A stretch of DNA of 64,000 nucleotides from assembly GCF_963677875.1 (NCBI RefSeq), contig NZ_OY782569.1, positions 1 through 64,000 of the forward strand, given 5' to 3'. The notes under the pieces are model-generated. The model was not told the DNA's origin. It ran no database searches and saw only the letters and a list, made by a program, of their open reading frames with translations. The position numbers and the translations under genes are program-made. This DNA comes from Thiomicrorhabdus sp. Its GTDB lineage: Bacteria; Pseudomonadota; Gammaproteobacteria; Thiomicrospirales; Thiomicrospiraceae. Positions 54,836 to 64,000 of this stretch are shown here, piece by piece (the first letter of the stretch is position 1; each line of letters begins with the position of its first letter).

Positions 54836-57398
54836 ATGGATACAGTAAAACAACCTCGAACGGGTTCTTCATTACATCGCTTCGCATGGATTCTCAAGGA
54901 TGGTGTCGTCCTTAGTTGCATCGGCTTGGCGTTTTTCTTATTTATCGTTCTGTTCAGCTATCACCCGCAAGACCCCGGTTTTGATACTGCGGGCTCCGTG
55001 CATTCGGTGGCGAACTACGGCGGAAAAACCGGTGCCTGGCTGGCATCGATGATCTTATATATTTTTGGTGTATTCGGTTTTCTGATTCCATTCGGTATTT
55101 TACTTGCCGGCTGGGTGACACTGAAAATCCGCAATGGCAACGAGCTTGACTACATCCGGTTTGTGATGAGCCTGTTTGGTTTACTGGTGCTGTTGAGCTC
55201 CGGAGCCGGTTTGGCCAATCTGTATATGGATCCCGAGACGCTGCTCGGTAATCTGCCGTATTCGGCTGGGGGCGTATGGGGATACGAGTTGAGTCGTTGG
55301 CTGGTATCCTCGGTTGATCTTCTGGGAACCACTCTGATTCTACTGGTTCTGTTTGCGCTGGCCGTGAGTATGTTAAGCAGTTGTTCATGGCTGACTATTA
55401 TTGAAACAACCGGTCGCTTAACCTGGCAATTGATTGATTGGAGTCAGCTTCGTTATCAGGCCTATCTGAACGGGGCTCCGGAAGTGAAGCGCAAGTTGAA
55501 TGATGCAAAAATTCGATTGCAGACCGTTGCGGAGAAGTTTTCACCGTCCAAGAAAGCTTCCAGGACAAAGCGTATGGATGAGCCGGAACAGGTGGTTGCA
55601 AATGTTGAAGAAAAAGCCTTTGCTCTAGATGAAAATCTGTCGCAATCTCTGCGAACCGAAGACAAGCATTTTGATTTCAGTGATGAGCAGTTAAATGATC
55701 TGAGTCGTGAAAAAACGCCGCTGATTGCTGCCGATGAGAAAATCGATATTGAAAAAGAACCGAGTATTGCCGAGCCGGTGGCGGTTGAACCGACACTGCA
55801 GAATCTGGCGTTTGATGAGCCGAAAGAAATCGAAAGCCGGCAGAAACCGGTGAGAGTGGGTAAGAAAAACGTTGCGCAAGAAGCGGTTCATGTCAAACCG
55901 AGAATTCCACAATTGCCGTCGATCGATCTGCTCGATCCACCTCCGTCTCAAGCTGAGGGATTTTCGGAAGAGCAGTTAAAAGGTTTATCGGCATTGCTTG
56001 AACAGAGTCTAAAAGAGTTTGGCGTGACGGTCACTGTCGAATCGGTTCAGCCTGGACCGGTGGTCACACGTTTCGAAGTCTTGCCGGCACCCGGTGTCAA
56101 GGTCAGTCAGATCAATAACCTGGCCAAGGATTTAGCGCGTGTTCTGTCGGTTAAATCGGTACGGGTCGTAGATATTATTCCCGGTAAGGCGGTAGTCGGT
56201 ATTGAGATTCCTAACGAGACTCGCGAGATTGTCAGTTTCCGCGAAGTCTTGTCGTCACATGAATTCCAGGCGGCCAAATCGCCTTTGAGCATCGCTCTCG
56301 GAAAAGACATCTCAGGCAAGCCGGTAGTGGCGGATATCGCCAAAATGCCGCACTTGCTGGTTGCCGGGACAACCGGGGCCGGTAAATCGGTCGGGGTCAA
56401 CAGCATGATTCTGAGCCTGCTGTATAAAAGTACTCCGGAGGAAGTGCGTCTGATTATGGTCGACCCGAAAATGCTCGAGCTGTCGATCTATGAAGATATT
56501 CCGCATCTGCTGACTCCGGTCGTGACCGATATGAGCGATGCCGCCAATGCTTTGCGCTGGTGCGTATTCGAGATGGATCGCCGTTATCAGCTGATGGCAA
56601 AAATGGGCGTGCGAAATATTGCCGGATTTAATATGAAGGTGCAGGCGGCGATCGATAAAGGAGAGCCGATCATTGATCCTTTATACCAGCAAGCGGCTAA
56701 TTACGGGCATGAATTTGCCGAAGCTCCGCCGACTTTAACGACGTTGCCTTATATCGTTGTGGTGGTGGACGAATTCGCCGACATGATTATGGTCGTCGGT
56801 AAGGAAGTGGAACAGTTGATCGCGCGAATTGCGCAGAAAGCGCGTGCCGCCGGAATTCATCTGATTCTGGCTACTCAGCGTCCGTCGGTCAATGTGATTA
56901 CCGGTTTGATCAAGGCCAATATCCCGACGCGGATTTCGTTTATGGTGAATACTAAGATTGATTCGCGCACCATTCTTGATCAGGGTGGTGCCGAGCAGTT
57001 GCGTTGTGGGGATGGGGGATATGCTGTTTCTGCCGCCCGGTTCCGGTTCGCCGCGTCGTGTGCATGGCGCGTTTATGACTGACGACGAAGTGCATCGAGT
57101 GGCCGAATTCGTGAAAAGTCAGGGCGAGCCGCAATATATGGAATCGATTACTCAAAGTGCCGCGGAGCAAAGTGGCGAAGCTGCGGGTAGCAATGATGCC
57201 GAGCAAGATCCGCTGTATGACGAAATTGTGCAGTTTGTGATCGAAGGGCGCCGGGTTTCGACATCCTTTATTCAGCGTAATTTCAGCATCGGGTATAATC
57301 GTGCGGCTAGAATTGTGGAAGCGATGGAAGCGGCCGGAGTGGTTTCTTCCGCCGGCGCTAACGGTAACCGGGAAGTTTTGGCGCCTAAGCCCGAATAA
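54836..57398 (+). CDS. ftsK: DNA translocase FtsK, frameshifted
   Basis: About 853 residues after correction. N-terminal four-helix membrane domain, acidic linker, motor domain ([56 protein letters not shown]) and winged-helix gamma domain ([38 protein letters not shown]). The frame breaks in the G4 run 57008-57011; removing one G gives [15 protein letters not shown], the family sequence. Acts at the division septum in chromosome separation. Since ftsK is normally essential, an error in the sequence is likely. Confidence 0.88.
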
Positions 57399-57439
57399 GG
57401 CAGATTTGATCCGGATTTATTAAAGAGTATTCATCAATT

Positions 57440-58084
57440 ATGTTACGTTTCATTCGAAAAAAAACCTGTACAAAATGGGCGGTCGCTTCCGTGTTCAGTT
57501 TGGCGTTTTTCAGCCAGTCGGCGTGGTCGAGTTCCCTGGTGTTGCAAGATTATGTCAATCAATTGCAAACCTTTAAAGCGGACTTCGAGCAGATTGAGCC
57601 AAACGAAGAACTGTTTCAGTTGTACCAGTCGTTTGGGCATTTTGAGCTGCAGCGTCCCGGAAAACTGATGTGGGAATACCAACGTCCCCAGCAACAGAAA
57701 ATTGTCGTCGATGGTAAAAACCTGTGGGTGTTCGATACCGATCTGGAACAGGTGACGGTGCGGCCGATTGGTGAAGTGAAATCGGAAATCCCTCTAAGCT
57801 GGCTGTTGTATAGCGAACGCATCGAAGACAAATTTACCATTGTCGATGCAGGACAGCGCAAAGGCCTGCAGTGGTTCAATCTGGCGCCAAAGGAAGCGAC
57901 CTATTTTCAGAGCATCGAAGTGGGCCTGAAAGACGGTCATATGCAGGAAGTCTGGCTTTATCAGGGACCCGATACCATCACCAAGGTGCGTTTTCATAAT
58001 ATTGAAGAAAATGTCCCGTTATCGCCAGATCAGTTCCGATTCAAAGTACCTTATGGCGTGGACGTCATCGGACAGCCAAGTTAA
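57440..58084 (+). CDS. lolA: Outer-membrane lipoprotein carrier LolA
   Basis: 214 residues. Signal peptide (WAVASVFSLAFFSQSAWS), then LolA core: LQTFKADFEQIEP, FELQRPGKLMWEYQRPQQQKIVVDGKNLW, PLSWLL. Carries lipoproteins from LolCDE to LolB through the periplasm. Gene order ftsK-lolA-rarA-crcB-serS is common in gammaproteobacteria. Confidence 0.92.
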   Translation: MLRFIRKKTCTKWAVASVFSLAFFSQSAWSSSLVLQDYVNQLQTFKADFEQIEPNEELFQLYQSFGHFELQRPGKLMWEYQRPQQQKIVVDGKNLWVFDTDLEQVTVRPIGEVKSEIPLSWLLYSERIEDKFTIVDAGQRKGLQWFNLAPKEATYFQSIEVGLKDGHMQEVWLYQGPDTITKVRFHNIEENVPLSPDQFRFKVPYGVDVIGQPS

Positions 58085-58088
58085 ATTT

Positions 58089-59438
58089 ATGGCTGCCTAT
58101 CAACCGCTTTCCGACCGGCTCCGACCACAGACTCTGGAAGAGTTTGTCGGTCAGACGCATTTATTAGGGCCAAAACGTGCTCTGAGCAGAATGTTGGAAG
58201 CCGGCAGCCTCTATTCCATGATTTTCTGGGGGCCGCCGGGAGTCGGAAAAACCACACTGGCGCGTTTGCTGGCGAAGCGATCTGATCTGTTTTTTATCAG
58301 CCTGTCTGCTGTGCTGGATGGTGTGAAAGAGGTTCGGGCCGCTGTTGAGAGTGCCAAACGCCATCGAGAGGCGTTTGGACAGGGTACTTTGCTTTTTGTA
58401 GACGAAGTTCACCGTTTCAATAAGGCGCAGCAAGATGCTTTCCTTCCTTATGTCGAAGATGGAACCTTCATTTTTATCGGCGCCACGACGGAAAATCCAT
58501 CGTTTGAACTGAATAATGCTCTGTTGTCGCGTGCCAAGGTTTTTGTGTTACGCAGCCTGGATGAAGAAGAGTTGCAAGATGTGTTGGAGCGAGGTATGAC
58601 ACTGCTTGCGCAGGAGTTGAACGAACCAGCCGATGAAGCGGGCAATTTGACGCTTGAGGAAGGTGCGCAGGAGCTGTTGATTTCTCATGCCGATGGCGAT
58701 GCCCGTCGTTTGCTGAACAGTTTGGAACAGGTGATTGATTTTGCTGAGTTTGATGCGCAGCGCTCGTTGTGGACTCTAAGTTTGCAGGCTTGCCGGGAAA
58801 TCGTGCAAGGTGGTTTACGTCGTTTCGATAAGGGAGGCGAAGCGTTTTATGATCAGATCTCCGCTTTGCATAAATCGGTACGCGGTTCGGATGCCAACGC
58901 TGCCTTGTACTGGCTGGTGCGGATGCTGGATGGGGGAGTAGATCCGCGTTATTTGGCACGCCGTTTGATCCGAATGGCCAGCGAAGAAATCGGCAATGCC
59001 GATCCGAAAGCCTTGCAGTTGGCGATCAATGCGGCTGAAGCTTATGAACGACTGGGTTCGCCTGAAGGTGACCTAGCTTTAGCGCATGCTGCCAGTTATT
59101 TGGCAGTTGCCCCGAAATCGAATGCGGTTTATATGGCGTACAAGGCTGTTTTGTCTGATGTTAAAGAGCATGGTTCTTATGAAGTTCCTCTACACCTTCG
59201 TAATGCTCCGACCAAACTGATGAGTGAGTTGGATTATGGTAAGGGTTACCGTTATGCTCACGACGAAGCGGAAGCCTTCGCTGCCGGAGAATGTTATTTC
59301 CCCGAAGAGATGGCCGAACGCGATTACTATCAGCCTGTGGAGCGCGGTTTGGAGATTAAGATCGCCGCAAAGATGCGCCACTTACAGCAGCTGAATGAGC
59401 AGGCAATTTTTAAACGCAGATCCGGGGAGGAGCGATAA
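58089..59438 (+). CDS. rarA: Replication-associated recombination protein RarA (MgsA)
   Basis: 449 residues. AAA+ ATPase: PLSDRLRPQTLEEFVGQTHLLG, Walker A GPPGVGKTTLARLLA, Walker B LLFVDEVHRFNKAQQDAFLP, GATTENPSFELN, RarA C-domain with HGSYEVPLHLRNAPT. Acts at stalled forks. ATG 58089 is four bases after the lolA stop; longer frames run inside lolA. The stop overlaps crcB. Confidence 0.94.
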   Translation: MAAYQPLSDRLRPQTLEEFVGQTHLLGPKRALSRMLEAGSLYSMIFWGPPGVGKTTLARLLAKRSDLFFISLSAVLDGVKEVRAAVESAKRHREAFGQGTLLFVDEVHRFNKAQQDAFLPYVEDGTFIFIGATTENPSFELNNALLSRAKVFVLRSLDEEELQDVLERGMTLLAQELNEPADEAGNLTLEEGAQELLISHADGDARRLLNSLEQVIDFAEFDAQRSLWTLSLQACREIVQGGLRRFDKGGEAFYDQISALHKSVRGSDANAALYWLVRMLDGGVDPRYLARRLIRMASEEIGNADPKALQLAINAAEAYERLGSPEGDLALAHAASYLAVAPKSNAVYMAYKAVLSDVKEHGSYEVPLHLRNAPTKLMSELDYGKGYRYAHDEAEAFAAGECYFPEEMAERDYYQPVERGLEIKIAAKMRHLQQLNEQAIFKRRSGEER

Positions 59439-59827
59439 TGACAGCTTGGGGATGGTTTGCAGTTGCTTCCGGAGGCGCCTTGGGGGCGATGGCAAGATTT
59501 TTCGTATCCCACCACGCCTATCAATGGCTCGGCCGCGACTTTGCCTGGGGAACCTTGGCGGTGAATGTCATCGGATCCTTTATTATGGGATTTGTTGCGA
59601 TTCTGCTGGTAGATAAGTTGGAGGCATCGCCGGAAGTCCGTGCTTTTGTTATGGTCGGCTTTCTGGGGGCTTTTACAACCTTCTCGACCTTTTCATTTGA
59701 AACCGTACAATATCTCCAGCTTGGAGAATTTATGAAAGCGGCGATGAATATTGCAGTCAGTGTTTTGACCTGCCTGTTTGCCGTTTGGCTGGGCTTGTTA
59801 CTGGGACGCCAGCTGTTGACGCCATGA
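59438..59827 (+). CDS. crcB: Fluoride exporter CrcB (Fluc)
   Basis: 129 residues, four membrane helices. GGALGAMARFFVSH, GTLAVNVIGSFIMGF and GFLGAFTTFSTFSFE (the Phe-box region) are diagnostic. Dual-topology fluoride channel. Start overlaps the rarA stop (ATGA), so no fluoride riboswitch precedes it. Confidence 0.93.
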   Translation: MTAWGWFAVASGGALGAMARFFVSHHAYQWLGRDFAWGTLAVNVIGSFIMGFVAILLVDKLEASPEVRAFVMVGFLGAFTTFSTFSFETVQYLQLGEFMKAAMNIAVSVLTCLFAVWLGLLLGRQLLTP

Positions 59828-59876
59828 GCAATGTGCGTTACGTGTAAAAAATTCTAATTGTTTTAAAAATTAATAG

Positions 59877-61175
<1,299 letters not shown>

Positions 61176-61213
61176 ATCAACCGGAATCCCATTTCTTCGG
61201 CTGAAGCCACCGT

Positions 61214-61525
61214 TTAAAAGCGGTGGCGCACCTTCTCGAAATCCTCGACCATGTTGTCCTTAATCACAATCCCTTCCTGTTCAAGAAGCGTTTTCTTTGC
61301 TTCGGTTCCAAAAGCGTAATTACCGATTTCACCATTTGATTTGACCACTCTGTGACAGGGGGTGGTAACAGGGTGTGGATTGTTAGCCATCGCATTGCCG
61401 ACGGCTCTGTAGGCTTTACTGCCAAGGGCATGAGCAACATCAGCATAGGTGCAGATTTTACCGGGCGGAACTTGCTCGATCAGGCGATAACAGCGCAAAT
61501 TAAAGTTTTCTGAATGCGTCTCCAT
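61214..61525 (-). CDS. Short MGMT-family protein with the reactive cysteine
   Basis: 103 residues, only the C-terminal DNA-binding/active-site domain of O6-alkylguanine-DNA alkyltransferase. PCHRVV holds Cys57, the alkyl acceptor, unlike ATL proteins of the same length, which have Trp there. Also PPGKICTYADVAHALG, AVGNAMANNP, GEIGNYAFG. May be an alkyltransferase-like or minimal repair protein. The hairpin GCCACCG/CGGTGGC (61206-61227) overlaps its stop and ends serS from the other side, without a T run. Confidence 0.82.
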   Translation of the reverse strand: METHSENFNLRCYRLIEQVPPGKICTYADVAHALGSKAYRAVGNAMANNPHPVTTPCHRVVKSNGEIGNYAFGTEAKKTLLEQEGIVIKDNMVEDFEKVRHRF

Positions 61526-61597
61526 AATGACCTCCTGAGAGAAAATTCTAGCTTACAAAAAATTGACAGAAAAATTACAAAAAAGCACTAAAACGGC

Positions 61598-61625
61598 TTG
61601 CAAAAAATCATTAGGCCTCTATAAT
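61598..61625 (+). promoter_or_regulatory. Sigma-70 promoter of tRNA-Ser
   Basis: TTGCAA, 16 bases, TATAAT, ending 17 bases before the mature tRNA. The -10 is consensus; a GC-rich patch CGCC follows. Confidence 0.75.
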
Positions 61626-61642
61626 ACGCCACATCAAAACAA

Positions 61643-61733
61643 GGTGGACTGGCTGAGTGGTTGAAGGCGGCGGTCTTGAAAACCGTTGTAGGTTAGTAGC
61701 CTACCTGGGGTTCGAATCCCTAGTCCACCGCCA
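61643..61733 (+). tRNA. tRNA-Ser (anticodon UGA)
   Basis: Acceptor stem GGTGGAC/GTCCACC, discriminator G, encoded CCA; D-arm GCTGAGTGGTTGAAGGC; anticodon loop CTTGAAA with TGA at 61677-61679; long variable arm GTAGGTTAGTAGCCTAC typical of tRNA-Ser; T-arm GGGGTTCGAATCCC. 91 bases. Its 3' end borders an integrase stub and repeats, a usual integration site. Confidence 0.97.
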
Positions 61734-61745
61734 TATTCTAAAAAC

Positions 61746-61769
61746 ACCCGCTATTATGCGGGTTTTTTT
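61746..61769 (+). terminator. Terminator after tRNA-Ser
   Basis: ACCCGC / TATTAT / GCGGGT followed by T7. Confidence 0.85.
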
Positions 61770-61856
61770 ATGCCCGAAATAACGTATTTTCGGGGTTTTT
61801 GGCGTTTTAGGGTGTTCACCCGTATTCATAAGTATTCATCAAAGCGCACGTTTTTT

Positions 61857-61914
61857 TGTACACTAGTTTGTACACCGATTCGATTCTGTGTACACCAGGC
61901 AAATTCTGTGTACA
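61857..61914 (+). repeat. Four TGTACA palindromes at 12/20/20-base spacing
   Basis: TGTACA occurs at 61857, 61869, 61889 and 61909. The last two share ATTCTGTGTACA. They lie between the tRNA and the integrase start (61934), where integrase arm sites or its operator are expected. Function inferred only from position. Confidence 0.6.
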
Positions 61915-61933
61915 AAGTTTAGGGGGAAAGCCC

Positions 61934-62044
61934 GTGCCTTTAACCGATGCAGCCATTCGTAAATTCAAGCCAGAAGCAAAGCGCTATCGAAAACCATCTA
62001 TTGCCGTTATCCCGATTAACCGCAATGGTGCGAATGCGGGATAG
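61934..62044 (+). pseudogene. Integrase N-terminal stub (P4-type tyrosine recombinase)
   Basis: From GTG 61934 behind GGGGGAAAG, the first 20 residues, MPLTDAAIRKFKPEAKRYRK, are the typical start of P4-like island integrases (DUF4102 arm). After 61993 the reading turns into unrelated residues and stops at 62044; no catalytic domain follows anywhere in the window. The break is abrupt, as after a deletion or replacement, so the element cannot excise by this gene. Confidence 0.7.
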
Positions 62045-62058
62045 CCCCAGAAATTAGC

Positions 62059-62152
62059 AGCGCTTATAGTTAGCGTTAATTTGTACCAGATACCAGAGAA
62101 AATAAGAGCGGCTATAGTTGGGCTTAATTTGTGCGGGTTCCGAGAGAAAATA
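62059..62152 (+). repeat. 48-base imperfect tandem repeats
   Basis: Two units (62059-62106 and 62107-62152) share AGCG-CTATAGTT-G-TTAATTTGT and end in GAGAAAATA; a weaker third copy can be traced on both sides (CCAGAAATTAGC before 62059, AGCGCCAC...TTATTTTGTATAG after 62152). Non-coding. Confidence 0.55.
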
Positions 62153-62208
62153 GCGCCACTTTTCACCCCCGTTATTTTGTATAGGCTTATGACATACGTA
62201 AAAATTAA

Positions 62209-62296
62209 CGGTACAAGCGGTACGGACGGTACGAGCCTTTATTCATGCAGGTTTGAGCCTGTACCGTTTTTGCTTTCAAAACGGTACGAACGGTAC
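62209..62296 (+). repeat. CGGTAC iterons with 9-base period and an inverted arm
   Basis: CGGTAC stands at 62209, 62218, 62227 (period 9), inverted at 62261, and again at 62282 and 62291 (period 9). GTACCGTTTT (62261-62270) and AAAACGGTAC (62278-62287) make a perfect 10-pair hairpin with a 7-base loop. Iterons of this kind mark origins or repressor sites in integrative elements; which applies here is open. Confidence 0.6.
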
Positions 62297-62359
62297 AGAG
62301 AAAAGAAAAACAAGCGTTAATGCACTGTAGAACAGCGAATTAACCCAATAGAACAGCAT

Positions 62360-62415
62360 TGGCACGGCCTAGAGCGGCCACTCGAAAAGGGAATATCCAC
62401 CCCCTGACCGTGCCA
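62360..62415. repeat. Inverted repeat TGGCACGG / CCGTGCCA
   Basis: Perfect 8-base arms at 62360-62367 and 62408-62415, 40 bases apart, with an inner GGCC/GGCC pair in the left part. Lies directly before the orphan gene at 62460; may be a regulatory cruciform or an insertion boundary. Confidence 0.45.
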
Positions 62416-62459
62416 CCCTTATTTATTTCAGTGGATAGCAAACTCGGGAGGGTTTGGTA

Positions 62460-63602
62460 ATGATGCTTGTAAAACCTTATGTTAGGTTGGATGAAGCTGT
62501 AAAAATTTTACAAAAAGTAGAGCCAAGCATTTCTACAAAAAAAGATATTGTGAATTTAGTCTACGATGGAGTTTTAGAAGTTCGAGTAAAGATCCAATAT
62601 GCAGAGCTAATTCCGGCAGATTATCCTTTTTTTGATATACGTGGTTTTTCTTGCTTCGGTGAAGATAATAATCTCAAGAAGTGGGTGCAAGCTTTATTAA
62701 AGTGGATTGGTGAAGAGAAGAGAACATTTGCATATTTTGAGAAGAAAGAAATTCTTTCAGAGTATAGAAAAATAGTTAAAAGCTCACGAACAAGAATAAT
62801 TACTCCCAGTATAAAAGATAGGCTGGATAGCCGATTTTATCCAATTTTAATTAAAGATGGTGTTGAGCTACCGATTCGTCTTGGACTTATTGATTATCGT
62901 GAGTTCATTACTTTTACCAATGATGCAAAGAATGACTTTTCACCCAGTAGAGTGCCTGTATTATCGCTGAACACTCCTATATATGTTTCTCCCATAAATA
63001 TACTGTCTGATAACCCTTATTCCTTTTTAGAAAGGTCTGAAAAACACAATATACAGGGAATGAAACAATTTAGGTATTACTCTTCAGAAAGTGATGAGGA
63101 TATTTGGAAAGGATTGTTAAGTGACAATGTTAAGTGCTCCTATGAAGGGAAAGAATATTATTTAGTTAGACGATATGCTAAGAATAGTATTTTTAAGTAT
63201 TCTTGTGACCATCAAACAATTCCGTATGCGGTAGTGAATGATGAGGTTTATATTTCATCATCTTCTATAAAAAGTCTTTTGAATAATGCAAGAATTGCCC
63301 TACCTGACAATGATGTAAAGCAAGCATTTACAGAAAACAGTATAAATATTTCAACACCTAGCTCATGGATAACGGTACCTCGTAAAAGAAAAGATGATTT
63401 TTACCTAGCAATGGAACAGGTTTTCAACACTTTTGTTATAGCCAACCGAAGACAGCCTGAAAAGGCGGAAGCATGGGAATATTTCAAGAAAAACTTACCA
63501 ACTCATTTATGCCTAAACAAAAAACAAAATGCTGTTTGCATTGATGGGAAAGAGATAGATAAAGAAGCATTCTTAAAGCGTTTTAAACGGTACACTGAGT
63601 GA
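62460..63602 (+). CDS. AT-rich orphan gene of the island
   Basis: 380 residues from ATG 62460 (GGGAGGG ahead; ATG 62463 is equally possible). No family recognised. Rich in Lys, Ile, Tyr, Ser; no membrane segment or known catalytic motif. The N-terminus (RLDEAVKILQKVEPSISTKKDIV) could be a small HTH-like module. The end (AWEYFKKNLPTHLCLNKKQNAVCIDG, FLKRFKRYTE) looks like the short C-terminal DNA-binding-like tail seen in hypothetical proteins of P4-type islands. Base composition is clearly lower in GC than the chromosome, a sign of transfer. Single gene; the next coding region is the AlpA gene. Confidence 0.6.
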   Translation: MMLVKPYVRLDEAVKILQKVEPSISTKKDIVNLVYDGVLEVRVKIQYAELIPADYPFFDIRGFSCFGEDNNLKKWVQALLKWIGEEKRTFAYFEKKEILSEYRKIVKSSRTRIITPSIKDRLDSRFYPILIKDGVELPIRLGLIDYREFITFTNDAKNDFSPSRVPVLSLNTPIYVSPINILSDNPYSFLERSEKHNIQGMKQFRYYSSESDEDIWKGLLSDNVKCSYEGKEYYLVRRYAKNSIFKYSCDHQTIPYAVVNDEVYISSSSIKSLLNNARIALPDNDVKQAFTENSINISTPSSWITVPRKRKDDFYLAMEQVFNTFVIANRRQPEKAEAWEYFKKNLPTHLCLNKKQNAVCIDGKEIDKEAFLKRFKRYTE

Positions 63603-63738
63603 CCAATAAAGCTATTAAGCAGACAATAAAGACATTAACGCCAATAAGTAACAATTAACGAATCCAAATATTTCAATAGCACCCAAGCCAAGCGCAAAGC
63701 ATGGCGAATCATCGAAATTCATTTAGGAGGTGTTATTC

Positions 63739-63984
63739 ATGCAAACCATACCAATTACACAGGCTAGACAGCCTAAACCACAGCAACAAACGGCAGAAGA
63801 TCCGGTCATTCGCAAGCCGCGTTTACTGGAAATTGTGCCGCTCTCTTATGCGACGATTCAACGCAAAATCAATAATGAGGAATTCCCTAAACCAATCCGT
63901 TTGGAGGTGAATTCCGTGGGCTGGAAACTTTCAGAGGTACAAGCATGGCTGGATAGCCTAGAACGTGCCGAGGGAGTGGCCTAA
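63739..63984 (+). CDS. AlpA-family phage/island regulator
   Basis: 81 residues. MerR-like/AlpA winged HTH: RLLEIVPLSYATIQRKINNEEFPKPIRL, VGWKLSEVQAWLDSLE. AlpA proteins activate integrase or excision genes in cryptic prophages and P4-type islands. ATG 63739 behind AGGAGG. Its stop overlaps the next ATG (TAATG), so the next island gene is co-translated. Confidence 0.85.
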   Translation: MQTIPITQARQPKPQQQTAEDPVIRKPRLLEIVPLSYATIQRKINNEEFPKPIRLEVNSVGWKLSEVQAWLDSLERAEGVA

Positions 63985-64000
63985 TGGAAGCGAGCCGCAA
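63984..64000 (+). CDS. Start of the next island gene (partial)
   Basis: ATG 63984 overlaps the AlpA stop; only MEASR and part of a codon fit in the window. In P4-type islands a primase or replication gene often follows AlpA; nothing here tests this. Confidence 0.35.

Larger units (their letters stand above)
61734..64000. mobile_element. Integrative element remnant at tRNA-Ser (right end beyond the window)
   Basis: The region differs from the chromosome before it: AT-rich genes, an integrase stub, three sets of repeats, an AlpA-type regulator and no housekeeping genes. Its position next to a tRNA 3' end fits P4-type islands. The far end and any duplicated tRNA tail are not in the window. From 61770 to 62459 there is no intact gene; the content is listed separately. 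Confidence 0.65.

Noticed and set aside
59400..59438. Fluoride riboswitch before crcB
   Set aside because: The gene starts inside the rarA stop codon; the upstream bases are coding.
62059..62296. Possible CRISPR array
   Set aside because: Units are imperfect, adjacent without spacers, and no cas genes are near.
62081..62320. Open frame with a Gly-Thr-Ser repeat over the CGGTAC iterons
   Set aside because: The Gly-Thr pattern results from the 9-base iterons; no ribosome site or family resemblance.

Overview
The window is a 64 kb piece of a motile gammaproteobacterial chromosome with moderate GC and one polar-type flagellar system. The gene order (fla-flaG-fliD-fliS-fliT-fleQSR-fliEFGHIJ, then fliK to flhA-flhF-flhG-fliA-cheYZAW) is the Pseudomonas/Vibrio arrangement. 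The sequence alone does not fix the genus; a Thiomicrospira/Hydrogenovibrio-like sulfur oxidiser is a guess.

Layout. 46-8249: a nonulosonic (sialic-like) acid and flagellin glycosylation cluster: HisH-type amidotransferase, divergent NeuB-type synthase, APH-fold kinase, GT-B-like protein, CBS-nucleotidyltransferase, CMP-sugar synthetase and a large Maf-type flagellin glycosyltransferase. 8507-12373: four flagellin genes in the order A-B-A-B, the A pair and the B pair each identical in protein. 12405-16158: flaG, fliD, fliS and a fliT-like gene. 16266-20034: the sigma-54 hierarchy fleQ, fleS, fleR; this FleQ has no N-terminal receiver-like domain. 20159-25996: fliEFGHIJ behind a sigma-54 promoter. 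26226-40432: fliK, a short MCP, motAB, fliLMNOPQR, flhB, flhA, flhF, flhG. 40478-45306: fliA, cheY, cheZ, cheA, cheW. 45468-48193 (minus strand): FliK-like protein, CheW, CheY-like, STAS protein and a stand-alone FlhB C-terminal-like protein. 48290-51726: cheR, cheB and a second MCP. 51805-61525: housekeeping genes (small membrane protein, NIF3/YqfO-like, FKBP isomerase, trxB, ftsK, lolA, rarA, crcB, serS, a short MGMT-family protein). 61643-61733: tRNA-Ser(UGA). From 61734 to the end the tRNA is followed by an integrative-element remnant: integrase stub, several repeat arrays, an AT-rich orphan gene and an AlpA-type regulator.

The genes fit one programme. FleQ (sigma-70 promoter) and the FleS/FleR two-component pair with sigma-54 would drive the basal-body, fliK and cheA units, where GG-N10-GC promoters are visible. 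FliA then drives the flagellins and fliD, where TAAA-N11-GCCGATAA-like promoters are visible. The upstream cluster makes and activates the sugar that the Maf protein would attach to the flagellins.

Main caution: neuB, the kinase, cheR, one mcp and ftsK all carry single-base indels, mostly in homopolymer runs, with intact protein sequence on both sides. Because ftsK is normally essential, I read these as probable sequence errors rather than gene decay.

Most unusual items: the homogenised A-B-A-B flagellin array with separate promoters, the receiver-less FleQ, the triple acidic repeat in CheA where the P2 domain would be, the FliK-like/FlhB-C-like pair in a chemotaxis operon, and the iteron-rich DNA behind tRNA-Ser.
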